This document shows, piece by piece, positions 22,601-36,700 of a DNA stretch of 64,000 nt; positions within the stretch are counted from its first letter, which is position 1; the number at the start of each line of letters is the position of its first letter. The notes under the pieces are model-generated. The model was not told the DNA's origin and searched no databases. It saw nothing but the letters and a program-made list of their open reading frames with translations. This stretch comes from Bolinopsis microptera (lineage: Eukaryota > Ctenophora > Tentaculata > Lobata > Bolinopsidae): contig NC_087079.1 of assembly GCF_026151205.1 (NCBI RefSeq), positions 10,840,635 to 10,904,634 of the forward strand, given 5' to 3'. The position numbers and the translations under genes are program-made.

Positions 22601-24773
22601 AAATCCACTCGTCAAAATCGAGGTAACCTGGTAACCCAATGCGTATCCGATAATCGCGTCTTAGAAATCGAATTCATGAATATCACCAATTACATACATT
22701 ATATATTATGAATGATTAAATACTGTAAAAATACCGAATATAATTGAACTTCACTAACCCCAACTTTTGTAGGTGAACATAGTCGATGGTAGAATATTAT
22801 TCAACCCTCCGCTCGAGACCATATACCCTATTTTGGAGGTGATGGTAGACGACATCATGAGCATCATAACTCAGATACCGTGTTTACAGAAGAGTATCTT
22901 CCCCCACAGCCGCTCCAATGCTAAACTTAAATGCGTTAGTTTTTTCAAGCGGTTTCTATTAATTGAGAAATTTTGTATTTCAAAAAGTTATGATACTGAT
23001 CAGTTATCAATTAAAGTGTTACTGTTCCGATATAGGAGTTGAGACTTGAGCAGTTTCCTGAGTTAGATAAAACATCGCAAATTGTTAGTCATTTGTGCAA
23101 TTGGAGCAAATTTTTTTTGAACCTTGACATAATACCATAACATAACGTTATAATATTATGAACACAGATCAACAGAATGAACTACTACTACATAGAGCTG
23201 GTTATGAGGATGCAACTGATAATCGAACACAACTTTGATGGACCATTTAAGCTTATTCAGGTAATTAATATGTTGTCTAACTATTTAATACTTGCCAATA
23301 GTGTAACTCTATTTATCCATATTCAAACTTTAAGTAGAATCAGACAAGACATGGGACATTGGGACTGTTTTAAATATAACCAACCTGACCAGATTTTTGA
23401 CGATCTGCTAAAGTTTGTGGATGGGAAGGAGGACCGCGTGGTCCAGCAAGTGATAAACGATTCTTACTGCTTAGTGACTTTCGAAGAGAAGTTGATGGCC
23501 CTGCGAGAGACTCGCCTGAAGATAGCTCGTATGCAAGGGTAAATAGACGACTTTTTAGTTACAAATATAATTCTGCCAGGTACAAGTTTGTGAGGGCCAG
23601 TTCTACGTGCGGTCTGCGATAAACATTTAATATTATCAGCTATATTGCATGTTTTACAAGGCTGCTTCATTCCCTCACTTTCATTACAGATCAGTAAACC
23701 TTAACTTAATCCACCTTGACTTGTCTCCCGCCCAAACGAAGCTGTCTGATGGAATAAGCGACCTTATGGCAACCATCACTGACTACGTTCTGCACGGTAA
23801 GGAGAGAGGTCTTAACTTCATGACTGAGAAGATTGCTAACTGCATGATTGAATAGTCAATTTAATTGTTGATAAAACACACATTCAATAAACGTCCTAAC
23901 GCTGGTTTCCCAGGCAACCGATTGTATCAGAAAGAGATCTGCCGCAGTTTTGACGAGATCTCCGAAACAATCCTCCTTCCAACTCAGACTACGGAGGAAC
24001 TGATAGATTTGAACCATTATGTGGATAACACGGAGAAGGTTGTGTTCCCACAACTTGATGTGAAGCTGGTGGAGGCTGAGAAAAACGTGCTCTTCTTACT
24101 GGAGTGAGGATTGAGTTATTATTAAGAGTGCCCTCTGCAATCTGCATTAACTTTTATAGAATAATCAGTTATCACTTATCAGTTTAAAAAAATAATTTGT
24201 GTGATTATCTGAGGTAATATCAATTGAATTGTTGAGCTGCAGTCATCTCTCTTCAACTTATTCTCAATCCTTCCACTGCAGGTACAGTGATTTGAGTGAT
24301 GAAGACTTCAAGCTTCATTCAGTAACATTCAGCTGGCCAGCTAGGATCAAACCAATAATCCAACTGAGTAGAAACAGACTGACCCACAAGAAGGATCTTG
24401 CCACTACTGAACTGAAAGAGCGGATCAAACTGTTTGAGCAGCATGTTTCTAAATGGTACCACGCTGTTATAGTATGATAATAGTAACTTATGAGTCTCTC
24501 TAAGTGTTTAGAGAGTCGTGCTATACTTTCATTGTGTAAATGTAAGTGCTGCACTTTGGAATATGTTAATAATCAATTAACTACTCCCCTTTGGAAGAGA
24601 TTCTATTCCCTAACTCTACATGGAAATTAAATTCTAGGAGCATTGTGGCGGAGGAGATAAAAGAGTTGGATTTCTCGTCTGGTACTAAAGCAGTAGAGGA
24701 TATAGAACGAAATGTGGAGCAGTTTGGTAATCTTCACTCTGATCTAGAGGGAGGAAGGGTAGAACTTGAGGAG
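19613..24773 (+). CDS. DNAH7-like: Dynein exons 1-13: N-terminal tail
   Basis: Exons: 19613-19807, 19973-20191, 20860-21028, 21283-21463, 21934-22140, 22301-22622, 22773-22934, 23168-23260, 23393-23538, 23690-23796, 23914-24103, 24282-24455, 24638-24773. Phases chain correctly (for example exon 4 ends at GT|gtgagg with phase 2 and exon 5 starts with the completing G). Recognisable tail motifs are [32 protein letters not shown] and [12 protein letters not shown]. The start ATG at 19613 has an in-frame stop just upstream. The first about 65 residues are Pro/His-rich and less family-like, so the initiation exon is the least certain part. The exon 8/9 junction was set by resemblance ([12 protein letters not shown]), because the intron between happens to be open in frame. 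Confidence 0.85.
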
Positions 24774-27700
24774 GTGGGTTTAGACGTTAATAATCTAGTT
24801 GTGGTTGGTAGTTCAGTAAACATCTCGAATATGGTGCCCATGGGGGTGAGGGTTGGAATCCCCCCGGCCCCCCTTGGAATGAAATCAGCACACATTCAAC
24901 TGATGTATTTGTGATACACTGATTATCAGGTCCTATCATTTAGATACGTAAAGAACAGAATTTACTGGGAAAAGAAGCTCTGAACGCTCAAGATCTTGAG
25001 GGAATCTTCATCGATATTGGTTACTAAATTATAAAAATAAATTCTAACATTTATTACAAGCTTCGTACATGATTACCTGGGGACCTCAGGCTTTTCTGTT
25101 CATAAACAGAACCGATTGAAGATGCGGCGGAATGACAGACTGAGCGCCGCCCAGTAACGTACAAGATAGATTACTATTTAGTATTTACTGCTCGGCCCTT
25201 TAATCCGAATGATTAAATGCTAATAGTATTTTCACAAACAAATATTTTCGAACATAATTCTCTTCAGAGCCGTTCGAAACATTCTGGGGCGTGGCGGTAC
25301 AGGCGATGAAGAAGATGGAGGACTGGATGTTCGGACCGTTCTTGAAACTCAACTTTGTAGCCCTAGAGGAGGTTGTTCTTAGTTTCTTGCTTTAGTTTGA
25401 CTTGTTTTAAAGAGCATGTTTTAAATACTGGACTTCTTATCATTAGTTCATTGATTCAGTTTACTACAACTTTACATATTAAAAACGAAGACAGTCACAG
25501 GAATGTTAAAAAATAAATTGTTGAAATTTAAAAAAATTTAATTGTGATTTCTAATCTGCTCCAATGTGATACAGGAGCTGAACGAGCTGTACAGAACAAA
25601 CTTCAAGGTTGTCAAGATGTTCCATGATAATCCCATACCCAAAAGATGTGCTGAGAACATTCTTAATCGCCTAACTAAATTTAAGGTATGCACATATTTT
25701 ACATACTGTAAGGCACCTCACAATCCATTTATTGATGATACCTCGCTTTATTTTGCATAGGTCTTTTTTAATTAAAAAAAATTCTATCCTTTCCTAATCA
25801 GAGCACTTAATGAATGGTTAGTTTAAAATTATAAAATGTTGACGTTTTGTATTACAGGATCATTTGCGGCTACTAGCAGTGATATGTAATCCTGGTATGG
25901 CTAACAGACATTGGACAGAGATTGCTGATCTGTTTGGTGACGAATTCACGATTGACATAGAATCATCGCTTTCCGTCATGATCGATATGAAACTTAACGA
26001 AAAGGTATTTAATTTTCTAAAATGTTTCGTTCCTATCCCTTAGTTGAATTACTTGGAATGGCAGGAAAGTTACAACTTTATATTCGATATAAATAACTTA
26101 TTATCATGAGTTGTCCTATGAACGCTCCTGTAAATATACCTAAAAACATTTTACCTACTTACCTGGCGATTATCTTTGGTTATAAAATCTAGCAGTGTAT
26201 GGAGACTCTAGTATTCTAGTAACTTATTGAAAACCCTGCCTAAATTCAGATAGACAAGCTAGAAGAGATCAGTACAGCAGCAACAAAAGAACACACCCTG
26301 GAGACGAGTCTACGGAAGATGCAAGAGGAGTGGCAAGAGATGATCTTCACTTTCATCCCTTACAGAGATACAGGAACCTACATTATATCCGCCCTCGATG
26401 AGATCCAGGTTTTTGTTTTTATTATTACTTCTCAGAGAGCACCTTTTGTAATTTAATGACCTTGTTTTTTCTCTTTTTTTTCAGATACCTTGAGAAGAAA
26501 GGGTTTTAATCACATTTTAACATTCTTATTTTATATTTTCTTCTAATATTAAATTCCAAACCGCGGTACCGGTAAATTTCATGAAAATGCACAATATCTC
26601 AAACATTTACAGTTCAGTTCTGATAAAATATATGAACTTTCAGACGCTCCTTGACGATCACATCATAAAAACGCAGACTATGAGAGGATCACCTTTCATC
26701 AAACCTCTGGAAACTGAGACTACCATTTGGGAGAAAACTCTCATTACAGTACAGGTAAGAATGAGAACTGAGTTATAATTAGTTCAAATTGTTCCGGATA
26801 ATTTCATTAGAGATATAGTAAACCTTTTACAAATTCTACTTCTCTTATTCAATCTGTAGAATGTTACGGTAATAGATTATATACATTGTATAATGTATAA
26901 TATATACTAAAATTTTATAAACTACACAATATATATATATTGTGTAGTTTATAAAATTGTAGTATATTCAATTTGATCAACTAACCTTTTCGCTTGTACA
27001 GGACATTATAGACGAAGCGTTGAAATGTCAGGCAACATGGTTGTATCTAGAGCCCATATTCTCGAGTGAGGATATCATGCAACAAATGCCGAGGGAAGGT
27101 CGAGCGTTCTGTATGGTCGACAAGAATTGGAAACAGGTCATGGCTAAGGCTGTGGTAAGTTTATATTCTGTTATTACGCCGCCACATGTTACTTATACTT
27201 AATTCTCTGGGTTTTAGTTTATGATTTTAAAGTACGTATCTAATAAATGTTTTTCATTTTCTAGTTAAATAAAAATAAACATTCCAGATAGATCCACACG
27301 TGCTCACTGTGACTAAGATTGAAAAGGTTGTAGATGATCTGAAGCACAATAACAATCTTCTAGAGGACATTCTCAAAGGGTTAAACAATTATCTTGAGGT
27401 ATTATTCTGGGGTTGCCACCATTTGCTTGAAATTTGATTATTTTTTATTAATTCGAATCAAACTTTTACTTTACTAAATCAACTTGTTTTTGCTCGAGTT
27501 AAAATGGACAAACATCGCTGTGTTTAAAATGAACCATGACACAGGTAAAGCGACTGTACTTTGCCCGCTTCTTCTTTCTCTCAAACGATGAACTGCTCGA
27601 GATTTTGTCAGAGACAAAAGACCCCACCAGGGTTCAGCCCCACATGAAGAAGTGTTTCGAGGGAATTGCAAAGCTTGAGTTCGATGACAAAAGGGTCAGT

Positions 27701-30700
27701 TATTCTTTTAAGGGTGGCAAAGCTTGAGTTCGATGACAAAAGGGTCAGTTATTCTTTTAAGGGTGGCAATTTTTCATTGACTCGATGTAATTTCCTTTTT
27801 ACACGATTTATTAAAATGTATTCCTTTCCTAAATCAGATAATAACTGGAATGATATCGAGTGAGAGTGAGCTGGTGAAGTTGTCTAAGCCTATAAACCCA
27901 CATTTAGCGAAAGGTTGCGTCGAGAAGTGGCTACTAGAGGTTAGTTATTTTTTTTAAATTACTTTTTACAAATAAAAACTGCAGTGTACAATTTTTATCT
28001 TTGGCGTGTTAGTTAATTGCTGGTGTAACGGAATATGGACATCGTGCAGCAAACTGTGTTCCTTTAAGTTTAACAACATCCTTTCCAGGTAGAGAATGAA
28101 GCAAACTGTATTTATTTATTTAAAAATCATCCTCTCCAGGTGGAGAATGGTATGAAGCAATGTCTAAGAGACATAGGAGAGAAAGCTGTTTTAGCGTACA
28201 GTGAGACAGTGCGAGAAGAGTGGGTGTTAGAGTGGCCTGGTCAGATTGTTCTGAGCGGGAGTCAGACTCATTGGACTACAGAGGTCTCTGATGCTATCTC
28301 ACAAGGTACGAGAAGTAACATTGTGTTTTTATTATCTTGTAGATTGATAAGAAGCCGAGACAGTACGTGCAGTAACTCTGAGAAGCAGTAACCTTATCTT
28401 TAAAATATCTAACTTTGAACTTCTCGCTAATGTTTTTCTGAACAATCTGACAGAAATGGAAGGAGCAGTTGCCAAGTTTCTGTCCTGGCCGAATGTCCCG
28501 AAAACTTTTTGGTCTATCACAGTTAGCAATATCGGTCGATGTTGCACAAAAGGGCGGTATAAGTTCAATAGTGCGAAACCGCCATATATGTCATTATGTT
28601 GTGTCTGCACGCTAGATGAATTCAATTACAATAGTGTGCCCTCTTGGGGATATATCGCAAAGCAATGGCAATTCAGGGTTAGTACTACATAGTTAGCTAT
28701 ACTTACACAATGTATCTATGTATCAAGAGGAATCTAATCTTAGGGTTGAGAACAAATAACTAATAAATGTATTCAATCTCATTCATATACATATACAAAT
28801 AGTCCGTTCGGCGCTTTGGTTTTGATGTGGTATAATATGGAATACAATCGTAAATTTTTTTACGCCCACTTTTCTGAGACACTAAAGATGAAAGATATAA
28901 ATAATGACCTTGCTCTTTTTGAACAGCACTCTACTTTGTTTCGCTTTTTTGGTATTTTCATGCATCGGTTTATATTTAGAGATTTAAACACATAATTTAT
29001 AACTTCCCTAGAGCCTTCCTTAGACCTGGATGAAAACATGTCGGGTCTGCGCGGTCTTCTGGGCGATATTCTCAACCTTAATCCCAGTGATTGTGTTGAT
29101 GGTCTTGCTAAAAGTAACAGTGATCCCCAATTACCATGGCGCCCAATTCGAGATCGGAACATGCCTCATAGAGAACTCCTCAGATTTCAACGTGCAACAA
29201 TTCATTTGGAAGGATTGTTCTTGTGGAGTTCTCTGCACTGCAAAATTCCCGTGTATCCCTCTTGCTGGATATTTTACCCCGTTTGGAGGAGGTAACAGTT
29301 TCTAAGCGTGAAGGATTGTTCTACACCGACTACAGTGCTCTCCAGAAAAGCTGCTTTATGGAACCTGATAAATGCGAAAAGGATAGTTTTAATAACTCTA
29401 AAACCATCAACAATTTCATATCACATACCTTTCATTTACATTGGCATCAGAGGAAGGGCTTCACTGTTGGGGCTATGAGAGAATATTTTATTTGGAGAAT
29501 AACTACTCTATAAAAAAGGCGATTGTGGTATTAGTCGCGCCTATTTTCTTCATCATTGCAGGCCCCTCGGTGGCATGTATTTTATGGTGTATATTTAAGT
29601 GCTGAAAAAGTGGAAGAACTTTGAACATAGTTTGGGTAAAGATTAACAATTAGTAACTTCGTTGATTGAATTGCAGGTCACCTTTCCTAGGTCAGGAAGT
29701 TTGGGGTCAGGGCGTCCTTTCACCTTTGGCTAGACGTGCTCTAACTTTAAACCCAAAACGCTGGTGCGATTTAAGATAAAGACGTTTGAAGCTATATAAA
29801 TACCAATTATGGATGTTCTTATATTTATTTGTCTGGATGATGGACACTTTTAATGGCGTAAGTCTATATATAGCTACATGAACAGAGTTATCTTTTCAGC
29901 ATTCTTTTTCCCTTATACAATATACATCTCCTTTAATTTTAATAATTAACAAGAACACGCCAGTATTACGATAGTTGGATTGTAATTGATTGAGACTGTA
30001 TAAGATTCTGCAATCTTGCACGGTTTTACACAAAAACATTATTTTCCAGCGAACCCAGTTAGAGTGCCTTTTTATTGTTTTGATATATAACCAGGAGTTG
30101 TTTTCAATTATATATTGTAGTTAAATTTTACACGCTGCACATAAAATAACGATGAATGTGATTCCTGAGTTGTTTGCCAGAGGCACTTAAATGCCCATCC
30201 AGTAAATATGATAATCACTCGACGGGTAGGATCTTTTTGTTGATTTGATATCTAAGTTATTGGTTGATTGAGTTGTGAACGAGAGCTACAGTTTTTTCCA
30301 TTGTATCATGGGGGCGGGGGGGGCCGGGGGGATTCGGATTTTTCAAAAGACCCATGATTACCTGATCCAATTTGTCTTGTTGTCAAATACCATTTTAATT
30401 TTTAACAACTTCTGTATTAAGTTGAGTACAATTTGTTATTACCTGTTCCACTAACTACAACGACTTCATGTACTGCGATATCTCCTGTTGTCTTGCTTAG
30501 TTTCACCGTGTCTCCTTCAATGTTACAGAGTAGCGTGTAGATCTGATCTGCCTGATTTAGTCCGTACGTTAGTTGGAGTGTTCCACAAGACTTCTGTTGT
30601 GCTTGTCCCTGGTACACTGACACATCCACGTTGTTATGACCATCCACACAGCGCTTAAAATTAGCTTCACTTTGTGCACACCAACTAGTATCATCATGCC

Positions 30701-33700
30701 AATCGGTGTAGAACGAATGGTATATGACGATCTTGTGAATGAAGTAGGTTCTATCAAACTCTAACTTCAACCAGCCTGCTCCATTGTCAGTGTAAGTTAC
30801 TGCTCCTGTCAAGAGATCTTTATCAACTGCATGTGCTGCAGCAAAAAGTTCCTCGTCGTTCTCGAACGTCCGTCCTTGTGTGACTCCCGTTGGTGTTATT
30901 TTTGCTACCTCTGCATCTGACTCTGGCTCTACAATAATACATGTATGTATTATATTAAACCCGATCTCGGATAGATACAGTTTCCACTCAATTTAACCTT
31001 AATGTTTTATTTTGATCGATATTCTATTCTATTTTGATCTATTTTCTATTTTTTAAACCAAAACCCAAAATTTGGTTGAGTATACCGTCACCAGTGTCTC
31101 CTTTCTCCAGACAGAAAGAAATTATATCAATTTAAATCTGTTGAAAAATCGGTTGGCAGTCGAAGTTTTAACGTGTCCATGTGGTCCTTAATAATATTAT
31201 TCAATAAAAATATTGACTAATAATTTGATGTTGAGCTTACCTGATATCTGTGTCTGTGTAGCCACAATAAGAGTAAGAAACCAATGCAAAATAGCAAATT
31301 TGTTGAAAATATTCATCCTAAAACATTTTTATTTTATTTTAAGCCTAAGGCATACAACACTCGGAGCGAAAAGCTTACTCTCGCAGCCAGGATCCTGAGG
31401 ATTGAATAACAAAAGAGGCTCCCACTAGATTAAATTGATAGATTCAAAGTTATCGTTCAACCACCATCAATAAATTAATTATCACTGAACTAAAACGGAC
31501 ATCCATATTTATATTATATATATTGGCAGCTGCCAACCATTACCATTCGCCAATTCAATCGCGCCACGACAAAAACTCAAAAATACCATACTATACTCTC
31601 CATGCGACTTCATGAAGGCAGTTTCTAAAAACTAAACGAAGAGCTGGGAGAGACACTGTGAGAGAGGGCCAACGGTCCGCCGAGGTGTTAGATCATTAAT
31701 CTTCTAATTCTATACAAAGTAAAGACTAACTTTTACAGATCCTAACATAACAATTAACAAGCTACCCTAGATCTGTAAAACACAATAACATTACAAACAG
31801 TAAGTCATATTGAGAGGATTTGGTTGTTTTGTGTTGCCGTGGTTGATCTTGTCCGTGGTTGCTGCTGGAGGCGAATAACATAAATTTAAACCTTATAGAA
31901 ATACACGGCAGAAACACAAATGCAATGGATTAAATTGATAGATTCAAAGTTATCGTTCTATTCAACCACCATCAATAATTTGATTCTCACTGAACTGATA
32001 AATTATTGTTGAAAACGGGCATCCATTTATATTATGATGCAATTGGTAAGTTGCTGACCATCACCATTCGCCAATCCAATCGCGCCACGACAAAAACAGT
32101 CAAAAATGCCATACTCTTCAGTCTTCATACAAAAATACCATACTCTTCATGCAAAAATACCTTAGTCTTACTCTTCAAGCTAGTGAAGAAAAAAAAAACA
32201 AAACGGAGCGCTGTGAGAGAGGGCTAACGGTCCGCCGAGGTGTTAGATAATTAATCTTCTAATTCAATAAGTATAGACTAACTTTTACAGATCCTAACAT
32301 AACAATTAACAAGCTACCCTAGATCTGTAAAACACAATAACATTACAAACAGTAAGTCATATTGGGAGGATTTGGTTGTTTTGTGTTGCCGTGGTTGATC
32401 TTGTCCTTGGTTGCTGCTGGAGGCGAATAACTGGCTTCAGAAGGACCACATTGCAGGATAATAGCATTGGGAAATATTTGTGTCGAGGAAAATGTAGTAC
32501 GCTTGTCCTTAGTTCCGATTACAAGACTAGCGCCTTGTAAAAACGAAGACCAACTATAAACTCGCCAACTTATCGGAAAGCAAACGGAAAACCGAACCGA
32601 ACCACATACTTGTCGTTACCAATAGCGCTTCTAGTATATAGTTAGAAATAACTTGGAGAACTGACCAATAGCACTTCTAGTATAGTAAGAGATAACTTGG
32701 AGAACTGACCAATAGCGCTTCTAGTATAGTTAGAGATAACTTGGTGAACTGACCAATAGCGCTTCTAGTAAAGTTAGAGATGACTTGGAGAACTGACCAA
32801 TAGCTGAATAGCTTTTCAAGTATAATAGTTAGAGATAACTTGGAGTACTGACCAATAGCGCTCCTAGTATAGTTAGAGATAACTTGGAGTACTGACCAAT
32901 AGCGCTTCTAGTATAGTAAGAGATAGCTTGGAGAACTGACCAATAGCGCTTCCAGTATAGTTAGAGATGACTTGGAGAACTGACCAATAGCGCTTCTAGT
33001 ATAGTAAGAGATAACTTGGAGAACTGACCAATAGCGCTTCTAGTATAGTTAGAGATAACTTGGAGTACTGACCAATAGCGCTTCTAGTATAGTAAGAGAT
33101 AACTTGGAGAACTGACCAATAGCGCTTCTAGTATAGTAAGAGATAACTTGGAGAACTGACCAATAGCGCTTCTAGTATAGTAAGAGATAACTTGGAGAAC
33201 TGACCAATAGCGCTTCTAGTATAGTTAGAGATAACTTGGTGAACTGACCAATAGCGCTTCTAGTAAAGTTAGAGATGACTTGGAGAACTGACCAATAGCT
33301 GAATAGCTTTTCAAGTATAATAGTTAGAGATAACTTGGAGTACTGACCAATAGCGCTCCTAGTATAGTTAGAGATAACTTGGAGTACTGACCAATAGCGC
33401 TTCCAGTATAGTTAAAGATGACTTGGAGAACTGACCAATAGCGCTAATAGTATAGTTAGAGATAACTTGGAGAACTGACCAATAGCGCTCCTAGTATAGT
33501 TAGAGATAACTTGGAGAACTGACCAATAGCGCTACTAGTATAGTTAGAGATAACTTGGAGAACTGACCAATAGCGCTTCTAGTATAGTTTGAGATAACTT
33601 GGAGAACTGACCAATAGCTTTTCAGGAAAAGTTGGACAGTACCTGGAGAAGTGTAACGGTCAGATAAACCTGATAGTAGCGATGGTGAGAGGTAAACTTC

Positions 33701-36700
33701 CGGCCATGTCACGGATAACGCTGGGTGCTCTAATAGTGATAGATGTTCACGCTAGGGATGTGGTGGAGACCTTCCACAAGAACAAAATCTCATCCGTTAC
33801 TGACTTCCAGTGGATCAGTCAGCTTAGATATTACTTGGAGGTGAGTGCGCCAGTCAGTCAGTCATTTCCAAGTGACTAATTTTAATTTGCATTTTAAGAT
33901 GCTCTCAAATGTGTTGAGAATAATAAGTTTTATGTTATAACATCATCGATTATCGCTCGACTCTTGTTATATTTGATGAACAACTAGAAACAAAAACAAT
34001 GTAAATCACGGAAAGCTGAAATTCGAATATGTCCTACCGGTAGTAGGACATATTCATGATTTTCCAAAATATCTTTTTATATTCTGATGATTTTCCGTTT
34101 ATGAAAGCTTTCTTTTGGAATAGAACGTAGTCTATGGACATTGGACACGTTCATTGAAGTTTGGGGATATTGGTAAATATTAGTGACCCTATTAAAGCCA
34201 GAGGGGGGGGGGGGGTAAGGGTTAAAAAATCGACCAAAACATTATTTTCTAAATCAATTTAAATTTTAATGACAAAACATTGCTGGTATTCATAATCACA
34301 TATTTGTAGCTGCTTAACTTTTTTTTTAATAATTGAGGTTAACCGATTGTCACAAAATTGACTATACAACATTGAGGTTAATAAAATTGAGGTTAATATT
34401 TTATTGCACTCCCTACTTTTTAGTTATTTCGATTCAGCAAATGTAATCTCTATATTTTAGGTTCGTAATTGTCAGAAAAAGTAATATCTAAACGTGATTA
34501 AATGAGGTTAACCTCTTTTTTTAGATAGAGCGAGAATAGATCAAATGATAGAGTTATTATTTTCATCGTAAGTTTATGGTATGTACATATTTTCTAAATA
34601 AATGACGTGTTGATTGACTTTATTTTATCTTGGGAAAGTGAAAAAAATTAGGTTAACCATCACATTTTGGTACCGTAAGAATATACATACGATTCTTACT
34701 TTTGTAATGTACCACAATATCGCAGTGAGGTATCTATTGGTATCACAATGCCTACAAAGTACAATTATGATCACGTGACAAAGGTGATTTGAACTGACCA
34801 TATTTAAGTAGAAGTTTTACCCGTACTTGGCTAAAAAATTAGGTTAACCTCTCATTTTTTGAATATCTGACCAGTCTTAACTTAATCATTACACTGTTCA
34901 AATGTTTCACTACATTCAAGCAGTTAGTGTTTACAGGAAGTCTTGGTTAACCTCATTTTTTACAATACGAGGACATCAATTACTGAAAGTGGCTAAAATC
35001 ATTTAGGGAATGGCCACCGGCCAGGTCTAATCAAGCAAACGTTATTAACAGTAGTTATAGTCCGTAGCAGTTCATATCCATGATCTTCAGGGGTCGGATC
35101 TGAACGTCAGGATGATAACTACAACTATAGCATACGGTAATGAGTACCTGGGTAACTCTCCTCGTCTCGTCATCACACCACTCACTGACAGGTTAACTGT
35201 ATAATTAATTATGTAATTAAGTGATTATAGAATTAGATTGCATTTATTGTTATTTAAACATTTGACAAACTATTAGTTCATTAAAATACTAAAATAAACA
35301 ATGTTTTGTACGATTTGATTTTAGAATTAACAATTAACAGTAATGTGCAGTTTTTGTTACGTGTTTATAATCTAGCTCTCTTATCTCTATTTTATCGCTA
35401 CATTATAACTGCCATTGTGCGGGTACTGTGTTTTTACTTTATACAAGTACAAGTACACGATGGATGATGATGAAATGGATATTCTTCAAAGATTGTCAAA
35501 TTACTCTTCCTACATTACCGATAACCATCAGGTCTATAACTCTTGGGTTACTAAACTCTCGGAAGCTATGGGCTGTGTCCATGAAGATGAGTTTTCAGCT
35601 GAAACGTTCAAAAAGCCAGTGAAGGCAGTTTTAGTCAAACATTTGTATAATGCGTATCGGACTACCAGTGATCATGTAGAAACGTTTCTGGATATCAAGA
35701 AAGATATGGAGGAGTTGAAGAGCGAGCTTATCCTATCGCAAAGTACTGTTATCAAGCTGCAGGCTGAACTTCTGGAAAGCAAATCGAAGCAATTGGAATC
35801 CGTGCACTCCACCGTCAAGACCACCGTCCAGGACACTGTTCAAGCTGGGATAATCACATTCAGTCAAGCTGTTTCGAAAGCCGCACCTGTACTCACAGAA
35901 GAGAGCTTGAAAAAGGTTGTACAGAATGTTATATCAGAAGAGGATCGAACTAAGAATGTGTTAATATTTGGTTTCGAGGAGACTAGTGAAGAGAATCTGA
36001 ATCATGAAGTTGGCGAGATGTTTCAGCAGATTGAAGAAAAGCCACACTTCGAAGCTGTCCGGGTTGGGAAGAAGTCAGCTGAAAAGATTAGACCAGTTAA
36101 AGTTTCTTTTGAAAACTCAAGTACAGTCCATCAGATATTAGTGAAAGCCAAAGAACTGAGACTGATTTCACGTCATAAAACTGTTTTAATTTCTCCGGAC
36201 CGATCACCTGAGGAACGAACTATCCATCAGCAGTTGGTCTTAGAGATGAAACAGATTGCCAAAGAAGACACAGATAAACATTATTATATCAGAAGTGGTA
36301 AAATTTGTTGTAAGGACAAGATAGTGGAGTGAACGATTTATAATAATGTTTAATGATATACATCCTTAAGTTGTTTTTTTACCGTTGCTATGCTAACTTT
36401 TAATGTCAATAAGTAATTTAGTTTTGGATTTTTATATCATACTCATTAACTGAATATCTTAGTTTGGGGTATATTCATAGGCCAGCCGCTTTGACATCGG
36501 CAATCTTTATTTTTATTTGGATTGTTGATATAAGCGGGATAAAAATGCTTTATTTCATTTCATTTCATTTCATATCTTAATCTGTAACTTGTTGTAGATT
36601 TTACTTGTTGTAACTTGTTGTTACTTGTTGTTAATTTTCGCTACTTTTCGTTACTTGTTGTTACTTTTCGTTACTTGTTGTTACTTGTTGTTACTTGTTG

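Noticed and set aside
23168-23538. One continuous dynein exon instead of exons 8 and 9
   Set aside because: The frame is open throughout, but the middle part does not resemble dynein. A GT...AG pair (23261-23392) in matching phase restores the family sequence.
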